The position numbers were made by a program, and so were the translations under genes. This document shows, piece after piece, positions 1 through 9,700 of a stretch of DNA of 44,265 nt. The stretch comes from Methanoculleus marisnigri. GTDB lineage: Archaea > Halobacteriota > Methanomicrobia > Methanomicrobiales > Methanoculleaceae. The stretch spans positions 1 through 44,265 of the forward strand of contig DASQ01000145.1 of assembly GCA_002503885.1 (NCBI GenBank). The letters run 5' to 3'. The notes beneath the pieces are model-generated. The model did not search any database. It saw nothing but the letters and a program-made list of their open reading frames with translations, and was not told the DNA's origin. Position 1 is the first letter of the stretch; the number at the start of each line of letters is the position of its first letter.

Positions 1-599
1 AGGATCGTGACCTCTCGGATCTGGTGCGGCTTGATGCACGGGGGGATCGGGAACGTGAGTTCCTTGCCCGTCAGGCCGTGCTGCTTCCGGAACGTAAGGG
101 ACATGCCGAGCGTCACGGACCCGTTGCGGATCGTCAGGTGTGCCCGGGGGTACGCCAGCTTGAACCGACCGTCTTTTTGGAGGTAGTGCGGAGGGCTCGG
201 GCAGTACTCGAGCTGCCCCTTGCGGTACAGTTTTAGCAGCTCAAAATACCCTTTGTACGCCTCTTCAACGGACTTGAGGGTCTGCTGAGCGGTATCGCTG
301 TGCAGCAATCCGTAGTTTTCGTTCGGCTTTGACTGCACGTAGGTGCTGTAATCTTTGTAGGGGAAGTCCTTCTTCCGGGTAAACGGGAGGTAGGATCCGA
401 CCAGGATGTCAACCCCCGAGGTAAGATCCGGCCGGAGGCCCAGAAGGATCTGACGGTTCTCCCGGTGCGTGGCATAATGCTGTCGGACGGTGTACAGTCC
501 TACATTGTACATGCTTTTAGCATGGTACGCGAGCGTGTCGAGGATCCAGAACGTCTTCTGGGGAAGGCGCAGATAGTTGCTGACGACTCGCAGTGCCAT
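1..599 (-). CDS. tnpB: TnpB (IS200/IS605 OrfB) RNA-guided nuclease, N-terminal part, cut by window edge
   Basis: Reading leftward from the ATG at 597-599 gives 199 codons open to the window edge, beginning MALRVVSNYLRLPQKTFW. This is the N-terminal helix-turn-helix and wedge region of TnpB (OrfB of IS605/IS1341 elements), with motifs such as SVEEAYKGYFELLKLYRKG and PIPPCIKPHQI. TnpB is an RNA-guided DNA endonuclease, the ancestor of Cas12, which uses an RNA made from the element's right end. The RuvC and zinc-ribbon parts lie outside the window. A TATA-like stretch (CTTATAGA on the minus strand, about 627-635) sits about 30 bases before the ATG, so the transcript may be leaderless. No TnpA transposase is seen beside it, as expected for IS1341-type solo tnpB elements. 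The family assignment is firm; whether the full gene is intact cannot be judged. Confidence 0.88.
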   Translation of the reverse strand, partial: MALRVVSNYLRLPQKTFWILDTLAYHAKSMYNVGLYTVRQHYATHRENRQILLGLRPDLTSGVDILVGSYLPFTRKKDFPYKDYSTYVQSKPNENYGLLHSDTAQQTLKSVEEAYKGYFELLKLYRKGQLEYCPSPPHYLQKDGRFKLAYPRAHLTIRNGSVTLGMSLTFRKQHGLTGKELTFPIPPCIKPHQIREVTI

Positions 600-667
600 T
601 ATCTCTTATCTTTGGGACTCATCTGTCTATAAGGTAACTCCCGCGGGGCGAACGTGTACGGGGCGTG

Positions 668-721
668 ATGCGGGCAATTCCTCCCCCGGTTGAAACCGGG
701 GGCCTCCTTGCCCGTCGCATG
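668..721 (-). repeat. Long hairpin resembling an orphan IS605/IS1341 right end
   Basis: An outer stem (GGGCAA with TTGCCC, plus ATGC with GCAT) encloses a core in which CCCCCGGTT pairs with AACCGGGGG around a one-to-two-base loop. On the minus strand it resembles the subterminal hairpin at the 3' end of tnpB elements, but no tnpB reads into it: the gene on its upstream side is the OsmC pseudogene. It may be a leftover right end or the left-end hairpin of the adjacent TnpB element. Its core matches the palindrome at 2767-2802. Confidence 0.55.
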
Positions 722-1189
722 TGAAGGGCAAACGGACCCTCTCCTGCATCACGAGCTGGAACGGCGGTGCGCACTCCACCACGATCGTCCGGAACTTCGC
801 CATTCCAGCCGACGAACCGGTCGCCCTCGGCGGGACCGACCGGGGAGCGAGCCCGACGGAGCTGGTGCTGACGGGGCTTTCCGCCTGCACCGCGATCTCT
901 ATCGCCTACAGCGCGGCCCAGGACGGCGTCGAGGTCGATTCGATCGAGATCGATGTCGAGGTCGACCTCGACCTTGCGGGGTTCCTCAACATTTGGCGAT
1001 GCCCGACCGGGCCTCGCGGGGATCCGGCTGACCGTCCGGGTGGATGCCGACGCACCGTGGGAGAAGGTCGAGGAACTCGTGAATCAAGCTTACCGGCGCT
1101 CGCCGGTCGCGGCTTCGCTTGAAGGGAGAGTGCCGGTCAGGGTCTGTCTCGGGTGGGAGGAGACGGGGGCGGGCAGGACTCAAAGATGA
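721..1189 (+). pseudogene. OsmC/Ohr-like peroxiredoxin family protein, frameshifted
   Basis: Frame 1 from the GTG at 721 encodes the first OsmC half (GGTDRGASPTELVLTGLSACTAI, including the conserved Cys in the LSACTAI segment) up to about VDLDLAGFLN near 990. The second half (GDARPGLAGIRLTVRVDAD, then YRRSPVAASLEGRVPVRV) is in frame 2, ending at 1189. OsmC proteins reduce organic hydroperoxides with a cysteine pair. The shift lies near 985-1005 and corresponds to one extra base or two missing ones. No programmed slippage motif is visible, so decay or a sequencing error is likely. The gene starts immediately beside an IS-like hairpin, which may have damaged its promoter. The family is clear from both halves; function as it stands is doubtful. 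Confidence 0.75.
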
Positions 1190-1341
1190 CCCGCAACGAA
1201 GCGGCGGCGCAGACGCATATCTGCGATTAGCGACGGGCCGAAGGTCTGGAGTTCGAGCACCGAAGGTGCGATGATAAAACCCACTTTCAGAAAGGGTTAT
1301 CTTTTAGTACCTGTAATACGCACGCATACAGACTTGTTTTC

Positions 1342-1354
1342 CCGCTTATAGCGG
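1342..1354. promoter_or_regulatory. Palindrome over the TATA box of the Panacea/PIN pair
   Basis: CCGCT-TAT-AGCGG is a perfect inverted repeat with 5-base arms whose centre is the probable TATA element (CTTATAG). The ATG at 1379 follows after a ribosome binding site GAGGTGAT (1368-1375). A dimeric repressor bound here would block TBP, which fits autoregulation by a toxin-antitoxin pair. The operator role is inferred. Confidence 0.45.
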
Positions 1355-1378
1355 AAGCTTCAGGGTCGAGGTGATGGG

Positions 1379-2404
1379 ATGCACAAGCAGAAGTTGATCA
1401 ACGCGTTGCTGTACGCGGTGGAGCGCGACGGTCACATCGGTCGGACGAAACTCCTGAAGTTCATCTTCTTCGTGGACCTCATCTATTACAACCTGCGAGA
1501 AACGACGCTCTGCGGGACGACCTACATCCGCATGCCGAAAGGACCAGCCGAGGCTACGGCGTTCCAATTAACATCCGAATCGAACGCATATTTCGACGTG
1601 AAGGCACCGACAGCAAATGCGCATACGGGAAGGAGAAGGGCGGGCGGTTTTTTTCGAAGAAATACCTACGAGTCGTACGAATACAGACCCAGGAGCAAGG
1701 CAGATCTCACGATCTTTACGCCCTACGAGCGAGTTCTCCTCTGGTCGGTGCTCCAGTGGATGAAGTTCAAGAAGACGGATCTCATCAGTGACATTACCCA
1801 CTACTTCCGCCTCTGGAAGGAGTTTTCCGATGGAGAAGATATTCCCCTCGAGTACTTCCGGTTAAACCGCCGCGAGAGAATGTATCTGGAACATTCCGGC
1901 CTGCACGCCGACGGCTTCGAGCGCACGTTCTGTACGGGAATCCTTCCTCTCTCCACGGAGGTTGCCGGCGCGCTCCACCCCCTGAAGGCAGAGCGGATTG
2001 CCACCGTCGAGGAGATTTTGGACAACTTCATCGCGAAGTATCCGTTGCCCGCCCTTGAGATCTTCTACGACGCATACCTGGCGTGGGACGACGCATACCG
2101 CACTACGCTCCACCACAACCCCTCGCACGCCCCCGCACTTGCGGCCGAAGGCTGCGATGCGCTCTGCTTCGTCTCTCACGTCGTCGCGACGCATATGATC
2201 CCGGCTGTGTATAGCGAGGAGCAGTTGCAGGAGTTCTGCAATACCATGGAGCAGCGCTTCAACACCGATCGGGACGCGATCGCCCGCGATAATCCACCTT
2301 CTCTCCCCCCGGATTCCGACGGCAGGGTCTCGGCTCTCGTCGATATGGCGATGCGCATCTCCCGCGATCTCGCGTGCAGTGAGTCTCCGGCAGGGAGGAG
2401 GTAA
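1379..2404 (+). CDS. Panacea-domain (SocA-like) protein, probable antitoxin
   Basis: A 341-residue protein whose N-terminus (residues 5-60: KLINALLYAVERDGHIGRTK, LLKFIFFVDLIYYN, then a G-T-x-Y and KGP motif) matches the Panacea domain (DUF4065, SocA-like), a widespread antitoxin domain that neutralises many unrelated toxins. The remaining 280 residues are not recognised and make the protein about twice the length of simple SocA antitoxins. The start has a strong ribosome binding site 4-11 bases upstream. The 3' end overlaps the following PIN-like gene, so the two are translationally coupled, the usual layout of a toxin-antitoxin operon. The Panacea call rests on motif shape only; assignment as antitoxin is inference from the domain and the neighbour. 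Confidence 0.62.
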   Translation: MHKQKLINALLYAVERDGHIGRTKLLKFIFFVDLIYYNLRETTLCGTTYIRMPKGPAEATAFQLTSESNAYFDVKAPTANAHTGRRRAGGFFRRNTYESYEYRPRSKADLTIFTPYERVLLWSVLQWMKFKKTDLISDITHYFRLWKEFSDGEDIPLEYFRLNRRERMYLEHSGLHADGFERTFCTGILPLSTEVAGALHPLKAERIATVEEILDNFIAKYPLPALEIFYDAYLAWDDAYRTTLHHNPSHAPALAAEGCDALCFVSHVVATHMIPAVYSEEQLQEFCNTMEQRFNTDRDAIARDNPPSLPPDSDGRVSALVDMAMRISRDLACSESPAGRR

Positions 2405-2801
2405 CCTGCCTTATTTCCTCGACAGTAACGTCCTCATTGGGTACTACTTTCACGTCGCCGATACCTGGGGGGCCGAGGCTGCGGATGTCTTCGACGACCC
2501 GGAGCCGAACCATTCCAGCACGGGAGTCTGGGCCGAGTGTTTCGGGGACGGGACAGGAGGACGGTGTCACACCATCCAGCACGTGATCGTCCGCGAGTTC
2601 CGGCGGGCGATTGCGCACCTGAAACGGGGCGGCTCGACGGACACTCTTCTTGCCGAGGCCGAGACCGGTGGGTGGCGAATCGTCCCGCTCCTCCAAAACG
2701 TTGCCGGACTCTCTCGCGAGCCGCCGGGAGCGGCTCTGGAGACGCTCGCAGCGGTGAAAGAGCGGTGTCAACTACCCCCGGTTAAAACCGGGGGTAGTTG
2801 A
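2379..2801 (+). CDS. PIN-domain-like protein, probable toxin, 3' end rewritten by an IS-like palindrome
   Basis: Up to 140 residues. The segment PYFLDSNVLIGYYF resembles the first strand and acidic residue of PIN-domain RNases; E in VWAECF and an HVIVREFRRAI segment could supply further acidic residues. The last about 11 residues (QLPPVKTGGS) are encoded by the palindrome at 2767-2802, so the natural C-terminus was probably lost or replaced. The formal start is the GTG at 2379 inside the upstream gene. A strong GGAGGAGG at 2395-2402 instead points to the codon just before PYFLDSN, which is CTG rather than ATG, so the true start may be non-canonical or mutated. PIN toxins cleave tRNA or mRNA; partnership with a Panacea antitoxin is inferred. 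Confidence 0.5.
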   Translation: MSLRQGGGNLPYFLDSNVLIGYYFHVADTWGAEAADVFDDPEPNHSSTGVWAECFGDGTGGRCHTIQHVIVREFRRAIAHLKRGGSTDTLLAEAETGGWRIVPLLQNVAGLSREPPGAALETLAAVKERCQLPPVKTGGS

Positions 2802-2802
2802 C
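2767..2802. repeat. Perfect 36-base palindrome, IS605-type end relic
   Basis: Two 17-base arms beginning GTCAACTACCCCCGGTT flank a 2-base AA centre. The outer part (AACTACCCC...GGGG) has the same form as the tnpB right-end hairpin at 43985-44008, and the core equals that at 683-702. No transposase is attached, so it is read as a solo transposon end or a tiny non-autonomous element inserted at the 3' end of the PIN-like gene. It could also work as a transcription stop between the convergent genes. Confidence 0.65.
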
Positions 2803-2850
2803 GTAGTGTTTAGGGATAGGGAAGGTGACGCCGACGATCTCGGACGCCAT

Positions 2851-3300
2851 TCAGGTCTCCTGCCCGGCCCGCTTGAGGATAAGCCGATAGTCCTCTTCGG
2901 GGATCTCGCGCATGGCTATGCGGAGGTGGCCGCTCCACATTGTTTTGTTCGTGATGAATTTGAGATCCGGGATCAGCGGCTTGAACTCAAGGGGTTCGGC
3001 AAAGACCGCCACCGGCCGGACCTTCATGCGGAAGGGGAAGACCTCGTCGCCCATCTGCGGCGGGGTGGTGAAGAGGCGGGTGTGGTCTTCGTAGGGTTCG
3101 GATACAACCTCGTAGGCCCCGGTTATCGCCGAGGGGAGGATCGTGTCGCCCTCTTTCTCCTGCCGGACGTACACGAGTATTGTATCCCCGGGCTTCACCC
3201 GCTGCATGAGGGTTCTGTTCCGCTTTGGAACTCCCCATACGTGCTTTTGTTCGAGGATCTTCCAGTTGTCCCAGTTGGAGGAGGCGATCCAGTGGATCAT
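2851..3300 (-). CDS. EVE (PUA-like) domain protein, UPF0310 family
   Basis: A 149-residue protein matching the whole EVE domain: MIHWIASSNWDNWKILEQKH at the start, KPGDTILVYVRQEK in the middle and IPDLKFITNKTMWSGHLR near the end. EVE domains have an aromatic cage that reads modified bases in DNA or RNA, and they often sit beside restriction-modification genes, as here beside the PLD-SNF2/methylase operon. The gene is convergent with the Panacea/PIN pair. On the minus strand a TATA element (TTTTTAAATA, about 3321-3332) lies about 26 bases before the ATG, with no ribosome binding site, indicating a leaderless transcript. Family assignment is firm; the ligand is unknown. Confidence 0.85.
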   Translation of the reverse strand: MIHWIASSNWDNWKILEQKHVWGVPKRNRTLMQRVKPGDTILVYVRQEKEGDTILPSAITGAYEVVSEPYEDHTRLFTTPPQMGDEVFPFRMKVRPVAVFAEPLEFKPLIPDLKFITNKTMWSGHLRIAMREIPEEDYRLILKRAGQET

Positions 3301-3423
3301 AGGTGGAATTTGATCGTTTGTATTTAAAAATACTCACTGAGTAGAGACTGTTTGAATAATCCCATCTGCTTAGCAGGTCAATTTAACTAATCAGGAGAGA
3401 TAGTTCTCCCCTAAGACCTTGCT

Positions 3424-3443
3424 GAGAGGGAACGTTCCCTCTC
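3424..3443. promoter_or_regulatory. Perfect 20-base palindrome upstream of the restriction operon
   Basis: GAGAGGGAACGTTCCCTCTC is its own reverse complement. It lies in the AT-rich gap between the divergent EVE gene and the PLD-SNF2 gene, about 80 bases before the latter's ATG and upstream of its probable TATA (ACTATATCAG, about 3477-3486). It looks like a dimer-binding operator. No T-run follows, which argues against a terminator. Confidence 0.45.
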
Positions 3444-3520
3444 GATCCCTCCCCCGTGGTGAGTTCCGTTTCATTAACTATATCAGAGAATAACTATTAT
3501 TTTTGTAACAGGCGTGTTCA

Positions 3521-6500
3521 ATGTCTTCAGATCTGACTTTTATCACTAATGAGAATGGCAATACGTTACTCGATCGTTTTAATGCACTCGTTAAAGATAC
3601 CACACTTTTTGACTGTCTTGTTGGATACTTCTATTCAAGCGGGTTCTATGCTCTCGATAAGGCCCTGGAAAATACCGAGAAGATCAGAATCCTCATCGGT
3701 ATCAGCACCAACAAAGCGACATATGAGCTCATCCAGGCTGCCTCCATTGAGGGTCACCCTACGCTGCTTCTTTCCAGTAAAGACCTTAAACATCAGTACT
3801 CCGGCATGGTCAAAGATGAACTGGAGCAATCCGAAGACGCCTTTGAGATAGAAGAGGGTATTCGGACCTTCATTGAGTGGTTGAGGAGTGGAAAACTTGA
3901 GATCCGCGTCTACCCCTCAGAGAAGGTCCATGCAAAACTCTACATAATGACGTTCAAAGAGAGTGACAGGGACAAGGGGCGCGTTATCACCGGTTCAAGC
4001 AATTTCTCTCAATCCGGGCTGCAGGATAATCTTGAGTTCAACGTTGAACTCAAGATGCGGGGGGATTACGAGTATGCGCTTAACACGTTCAATGAACTCT
4101 GGGAAAACTCGGCCGATGTGTCGGAAAATTATGTCGAGACGATACGGACCCAGACCTGGCTCAACGATTCCATTACCCCGTACGAACTTTACCTGAAATT
4201 CCTCTATGAATACCTGAAGGAGAAGATCAATCTCGATAAACAGCAGACCGGTGACGAGTACATCCCGGAGGGCTTCATGGACCTGCAATACCAGAAAGAC
4301 GCGGTGCAGGACGCGAAGTTAAAACTTGAGGAGTATGGCGGCGTTTTTATCTCCGATGTGGTTGGTCTCGGGAAGACGTACATAGCAACCCTCCTTGCCC
4401 AGCAGCTTGATGGGAGGACACTCGTTCTTGCCCCTCCGGTCCTGATAGACCGGGAGAATCCGGGTTCATGGCCGAATGTCTTCCTCGATTTTGGCGTGCG
4501 CCAGGCAGATTTTGAATCGGTCGGGAAATTGGACCATGTCCTTGCGAGGGGGACCGAGCGGTACAAGAACGTGATCATCGACGAGGCTCACCGGTTCCGT
4601 AATGAGATGACCCAGAGTTATGAGAGCCTGTATCGGATCTGCAGGGGCAAGCGGGTGATTCTGGTAACGGCAACCCCTCTCAATAACTCTCCGAACGATA
4701 TTTTGAGCCAGATTAAACTCTTCCAGAACGCCAGAAAATCTACTCTTCCGAACCCGAAGGTGCGCAACCTCCAGGGATATTTCAATACCCTCCAGGGGCG
4801 GCTTGACACACTGGACCGGCAACGGGATCGCGAAGAATACATGAGGGTTGTCAGGGAAAATGCCGAGGAAATCCGTGAGAATGTGCTCCAGTATTTGATG
4901 GTCCGGCGTACGCGGGCGAGCATCACCAAATACTACAGTGAGGATCTGAAGCGGCAGAACCTCAAGTTCCCCGAGGTCGAAGATCCTCAGCCGGTGTATT
5001 ACCGTTTTGATGCACACACGGATTCGATCTTTCTGGAGTCGATTGACCTGATCGTGAATAAATTCAAATATTCCCGCTACACCCCGCTCCTGTATCTGAA
5101 GGAGGGCACCTCGCACCCTGAGGAACTGGCCCAGAAGAACATGATGAAGTTCATGAAAATGCTGCTTTTGAAGAGGCTTGAAAGCAGTTTCTTCGCATTT
5201 AAGATGTCTATTAGCCGATTTATTGGATATTATGAACTATTTATCCGGGAGGTCGAGAAGGGAAGCGTCTATATCAGCAAGATGCACACGAATACGATCT
5301 TCGATCTTCTTGAACAGGACGATATGAACAAAGTCGCCTCTCTCCTCGACGATAAGAAGGTCTATTGTCTGCCATCGTCCGATTTTACTCCGGCTTATCT
5401 GGAGGATCTTAGGTATGATCTGACGATTCTCAAGGAACTGCGGTCACTCTGGGATACTATTGAGCAAGACCCAAAGATCGCTGCATTTATTGAGGTGCTC
5501 TCAACAGACCCCCGATTGAAAGATCAGAAATGTATCATATTTACTGAAGCGAAGGAGACCGCGGATTATCTTACCACAGCCCTGAAGGAGCAGTTTGGCG
5601 ACTGTGTTATTGAATATCACGGGTCATCTTCAGAGAGAGAACGACATGAAATTATCGACAATTTTGATGCGAAGGCCAGGCACTCGAAGGACGATTACCG
5701 GATTCTCGTGACGACAGAGGTTCTCTCGGAGGGAGTGAACCTTCATCGCTCCAACGTGGTGATCAACTACGACATCCCGTGGAACCCGACACGGATGATG
5801 CAGCGGGTCGGGCGCATCAACCGGGTGGATACGAAGTTCGAGAAGATCCACGTCTTCAATTTCTTCCCTGCAGGGCCTATCAACGAGGAAATTGGTCTGC
5901 AGGAGGCTGCTGAGGCGAAAATTGCAGCGTTTATCGAGATGCTCGGAAACGATGCTCCCCTCCTGACCGACGAAGAGATCAAGTCGCACGATCTCTTTAC
6001 GAAACTGACGTCCCGGAAGACGATCACGGGAGAGGACGAGGAAGAAGACCTTGAACTCGGTTATCTGACGTTCCTGCGCGAGATACGGGATTCTGATCCT
6101 GATCTCTTTAAAAAGATCAAATACCTCCCGAAGAAGGCGAGAACCGGCCGGGAATCCGGTGGGTCCGGGCGTTCGGTGGTTACGTTTTTCAGGCGGGGAA
6201 AACTCCGGAAGATCTTCCGAACGGCTATCAGAGGGGCGGAGCCCGTTACCGAGGAGGTGGATTTCCTGCGTGCGGCAGATCTTCTCCGGGCAGAGACCTC
6301 GACGAAGAAGCACGCCATCGGATTGGACTTTTACTCGTTGCTTGTGTCCAACAAAGCCGCTTTTGAAGATGTATTTGCCATCGAGGGTACCATTGTGTCC
6401 TCACGTGGCAGTAGAGGGGGCGAGGTTAAATTCACCGGCATACTCAGAGCGATCCAGCACTCGCCGGAGTTTACGGATGAGGACGAAGAGTACGTGGGAA

Positions 6501-6718
6501 AGGTCCTTCGGCTGATAGAAGACGGGGCGCTCCCGAAGGCGACCATCAAGAAGATCCTCACAAAGATTGCGTATACCCCGGAACCTCTCCCCATGCTCGC
6601 AAAGATCAAATCCGAGATCTCGGAGGAATTTTTCCGCCCGGCGTTCGGGCCGGTCGATATTTCCGGGCCAAAAGAGGTCATTCTGTCTGAGTACTTCGCG
6701 GGAGGCGATCTCTCATGA
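3521..6718 (+). CDS. Phospholipase D nuclease-SNF2 helicase fusion, restriction/defence component
   Basis: A 1065-residue protein. Residues about 30-200 form a phospholipase D-like nuclease domain with an HxK motif (H137, K139) and GSSN (158-161). An SF2/SNF2 helicase follows: Walker A GLGKT (282-286), DEAH box (354-357), motif III TATPLNN (383 onward) and motif VI QRVGRINR (761-768). The last about 200 residues are not recognised. Such PLD-SNF2 proteins act as DNA translocase-nucleases in phage-defence and restriction loci (the DISARM components DrmC and DrmD are separate equivalents). The stop codon overlaps the methylase start (ATGA at 6715-6718), so the two are coupled and probably form one restriction-modification unit. 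The region is AT-richer than the housekeeping genes. Domain calls are firm; the defence role is inferred. Confidence 0.85.
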   Translation: MSSDLTFITNENGNTLLDRFNALVKDTTLFDCLVGYFYSSGFYALDKALENTEKIRILIGISTNKATYELIQAASIEGHPTLLLSSKDLKHQYSGMVKDELEQSEDAFEIEEGIRTFIEWLRSGKLEIRVYPSEKVHAKLYIMTFKESDRDKGRVITGSSNFSQSGLQDNLEFNVELKMRGDYEYALNTFNELWENSADVSENYVETIRTQTWLNDSITPYELYLKFLYEYLKEKINLDKQQTGDEYIPEGFMDLQYQKDAVQDAKLKLEEYGGVFISDVVGLGKTYIATLLAQQLDGRTLVLAPPVLIDRENPGSWPNVFLDFGVRQADFESVGKLDHVLARGTERYKNVIIDEAHRFRNEMTQSYESLYRICRGKRVILVTATPLNNSPNDILSQIKLFQNARKSTLPNPKVRNLQGYFNTLQGRLDTLDRQRDREEYMRVVRENAEEIRENVLQYLMVRRTRASITKYYSEDLKRQNLKFPEVEDPQPVYYRFDAHTDSIFLESIDLIVNKFKYSRYTPLLYLKEGTSHPEELAQKNMMKFMKMLLLKRLESSFFAFKMSISRFIGYYELFIREVEKGSVYISKMHTNTIFDLLEQDDMNKVASLLDDKKVYCLPSSDFTPAYLEDLRYDLTILKELRSLWDTIEQDPKIAAFIEVLSTDPRLKDQKCIIFTEAKETADYLTTALKEQFGDCVIEYHGSSSERERHEIIDNFDAKARHSKDDYRILVTTEVLSEGVNLHRSNVVINYDIPWNPTRMMQRVGRINRVDTKFEKIHVFNFFPAGPINEEIGLQEAAEAKIAAFIEMLGNDAPLLTDEEIKSHDLFTKLTSRKTITGEDEEEDLELGYLTFLREIRDSDPDLFKKIKYLPKKARTGRESGGSGRSVVTFFRRGKLRKIFRTAIRGAEPVTEEVDFLRAADLLRAETSTKKHAIGLDFYSLLVSNKAAFEDVFAIEGTIVSSRGSRGGEVKFTGILRAIQHSPEFTDEDEEYVGKVLRLIEDGALPKATIKKILTKIAYTPEPLPMLAKIKSEISEEFFRPAFGPVDISGPKEVILSEYFAGGDLS

Positions 6719-9700
6719 AGGAAGACCTTGCTGTCAGGTTTCTTGACGACGTCTTCATGAACGCCTTTAACCCGGGCCGATATACGCATTTTATCCAGGA
6801 ACTCTTCAATGATTTCCGCGTGTTTCCGCAGCGGTTGCCGATATGGCAGGAATTCAAGAACTATATTGATGAAGCATACAGTATCGGGACCTATTTCGAC
6901 GGAAAACACACTATCGGGGTGCTTTACGTTCGGCTGAGGAGATCGACGTCTCGTGACCGCGCCCGGACGATGCAGCGTAACTTCATCGCGAAATTCCTCA
7001 ATAACGAAGGGAAGGATGCGGTCCTGGTCGCATTCTACGGCGATGACCATGACGACTGGCGCTTTTCATTTGTCCGGCTTGAGCACACGATCACGACCGG
7101 CGACGACGGGAGGATCCGCACGAATATGAAGCTGACGCCTGCACGTCGGTTTTCGTTTCTTGTCGGAAAGCACGAACCGAACCACACCTGTAGAAAACAG
7201 TTCCTCGACCTGATTAAGGAGGAGCAGACGAATCCGGTTCTTGCGCAGATCGAGGACCGTTTCAGTGTCGAGAGTGTCACAAAAGAGTTCTTCGAGATGT
7301 ATAAGGGTTGCTATCTCAACCTGAAGGAGTCACTTGAAGCGGCCCTCGCAGTTGATCCTCACTGCAAGAAGGAGTTTGAGGAGAAGAATATCTCAACTGT
7401 CGATTTCTCGAAGAAACTCCTTGGCCAGATCGTCTTCCTTTATTTCCTCCAGAAGAAAGGGTGGCTGGGTGTCCGGCAGGATCCCGAAACCGGGCGGTTC
7501 CAGGAATGGGGCACGGGCCCGAAGGATTTTATGCGCCGTCTCTATAACGGGGAGATTGTCCCCTACGAGAATTTCTTCAACGACATCCTCGAACCACTCT
7601 TCTACGAGGCTCTTGCAGAGAATCGCTCAATAAATGAAGACTATTACAGCAGGTTCAGATGCAAGATTCCGTTCCTGAACGGCGGTCTCTTCGAGCCGAT
7701 TCAGAACTACAACTGGGTCAGCACCGATCTTCAGATCGGGAATGCGGTATTTGGGAAGATTCTGGATACGTTTGGGCTGTTCAATTTCACCATCAAAGAG
7801 GACGAGCCTCTGGAGCGGGAGGTGGCGGTCGACCCGGAGATGCTTGGGAAGGTCTTTGAGAACCTCCTCGATGTGACCGATCGCAAATCGAAGGGGGCGT
7901 TCTATACACCCCGCGATATTGTGCACTATATGTGCCAGCAGAGCCTGATCGGCTACCTCGCAAACCACACCGAGATCCCCCGCGAGGATCTGGAGGTGTT
8001 TATCCGGCACGGTGATGTGGCGCTCGGGATGACCCTCCATAGCCAGGAGACCGGCGGTCGGGACGAGGAATGGTACAGAGATGCCCGGTTTACCCTGCCG
8101 GAGTCCATCCAGAACCATTACGCCGAACTTGATACTCTGCTCTGCTCGATCAAGGTGGCGGATCCGGCGGTGGGTTCAGGCGCTTTCCCCGTGGGGATGA
8201 TGAACGAGATCGTGAAGGCCCGTTCCACCCTGACGCCGTTCTTTGCGGGTGACAGTTTGAACCGGTCGATATACGAGTTGAAGCGGCAGACGATAGAAAA
8301 TTCCCTCTACGGTGTGGATATCGATTCGTCGGCGGTGGATATCACCAAGCTCCGGTTCTGGCTCTCCCTGATCGTGGACGAGGAGAATATTGCGACCATC
8401 CGGCCGCTCCCGAACCTCGACCACAAGATCATGTGCGGGAATAGCCTGGTGGACGAGTTCGAGGGAGTCAGCCTCTTTGATGAGAAACTGCTGAGTGAGC
8501 CCGACGATGACCGGGAGGCTCTGGTAGCGCCCATCGATACCCGGATAGAGGAGCTGGGAGTGGAACTCCACCAGATCCTCACGGGAGCGCTGGATGGCGA
8601 TTCGGCCGGGGTTCGGCGGGAGATCGCGCGTCAGGAGAAAAAGAAGAAAGAGACCCTCGCGGGTCCGAGGACGGCCGCACGGCAGATAACCTTCGATCAG
8701 ACAGTCTCCCACAGGGTCAAAGTGTCCCGGCGCAAACTCCGGGAGTTGAAGAAGTACCAGCGGCTCTTCTTCAACGAACAGAACCGCGCGAAGAAGAACG
8801 AGTATCGGGCCACAATCGAGCAGATGGAGTGGGACCTGATCGAGGAGACCCTAAAAGAGAGCGGCAACACGGACGCCTGCACGAAACTCGCGGTATACCG
8901 GAAGAACAGGGTGAAGCCGTTTTTCCTCTGGAAACTCTACTTCTCCGAGGTCTTCCTGCGCCAAAACCCGGGGTTCGATGTGGTGATTGCAAACCCGCCA
9001 TATGTCCGGCAGGAGAGCATCAAGGATCAGAAGGATTACTTCAAGGACCACTTCCGTGTGTACCAGGGCACCGCCGATCTCTACGTGTATTTCGTTGAAC
9101 GGGGGGTGAGCCTGCTCGCGGCAGGCGGGGAGTTCACCTACATCCTGCCGAACAAGTGGATGCGGGCAAACTACGGGAAGCCCTTGCGGGCGTGGCTGAA
9201 GGAGCGGCGCGTCGAGGAGATCCTCGACTTCGGCGATCTCCCGGTCTTTGAGAGCGCAACGACCTATCCCTGCATCCTCCGGATCGGGGCCGGGTCTCCC
9301 CGCGAGCGGTTCGATGCGGTGCAGGTGGAAAACCTTGATTATCCGGACCTCACCGACTACGTGAAGGCTCATGCGTATCCGGTAAACCTGACGTATCTCG
9401 ATGAGGAGGGGTGGTCTCTGGCCGACGAGAAGACGCAGGCGCTCCTTCTGAAGATCAGGGCCGCCGGGGTTCCTCTGGGGACGTATGTGGATGGGAAGAT
9501 CTATCGTGGCATTCTTACGGGCCTGAACGAGGCATTTGTTATCGATAGCGAGACGAAAGAGCGGCTGATCGAAAAAGACCCGAAGAGTGCGGAGATCATC
9601 AAGCCGTTTCTTGCGGGACGTGAGATCAAGAGATATCTTACTCCAGACCCCACGAAGTTTCTGATCCTCTTTGAAAAAGGGTGGACTAACCAGCACTCAG

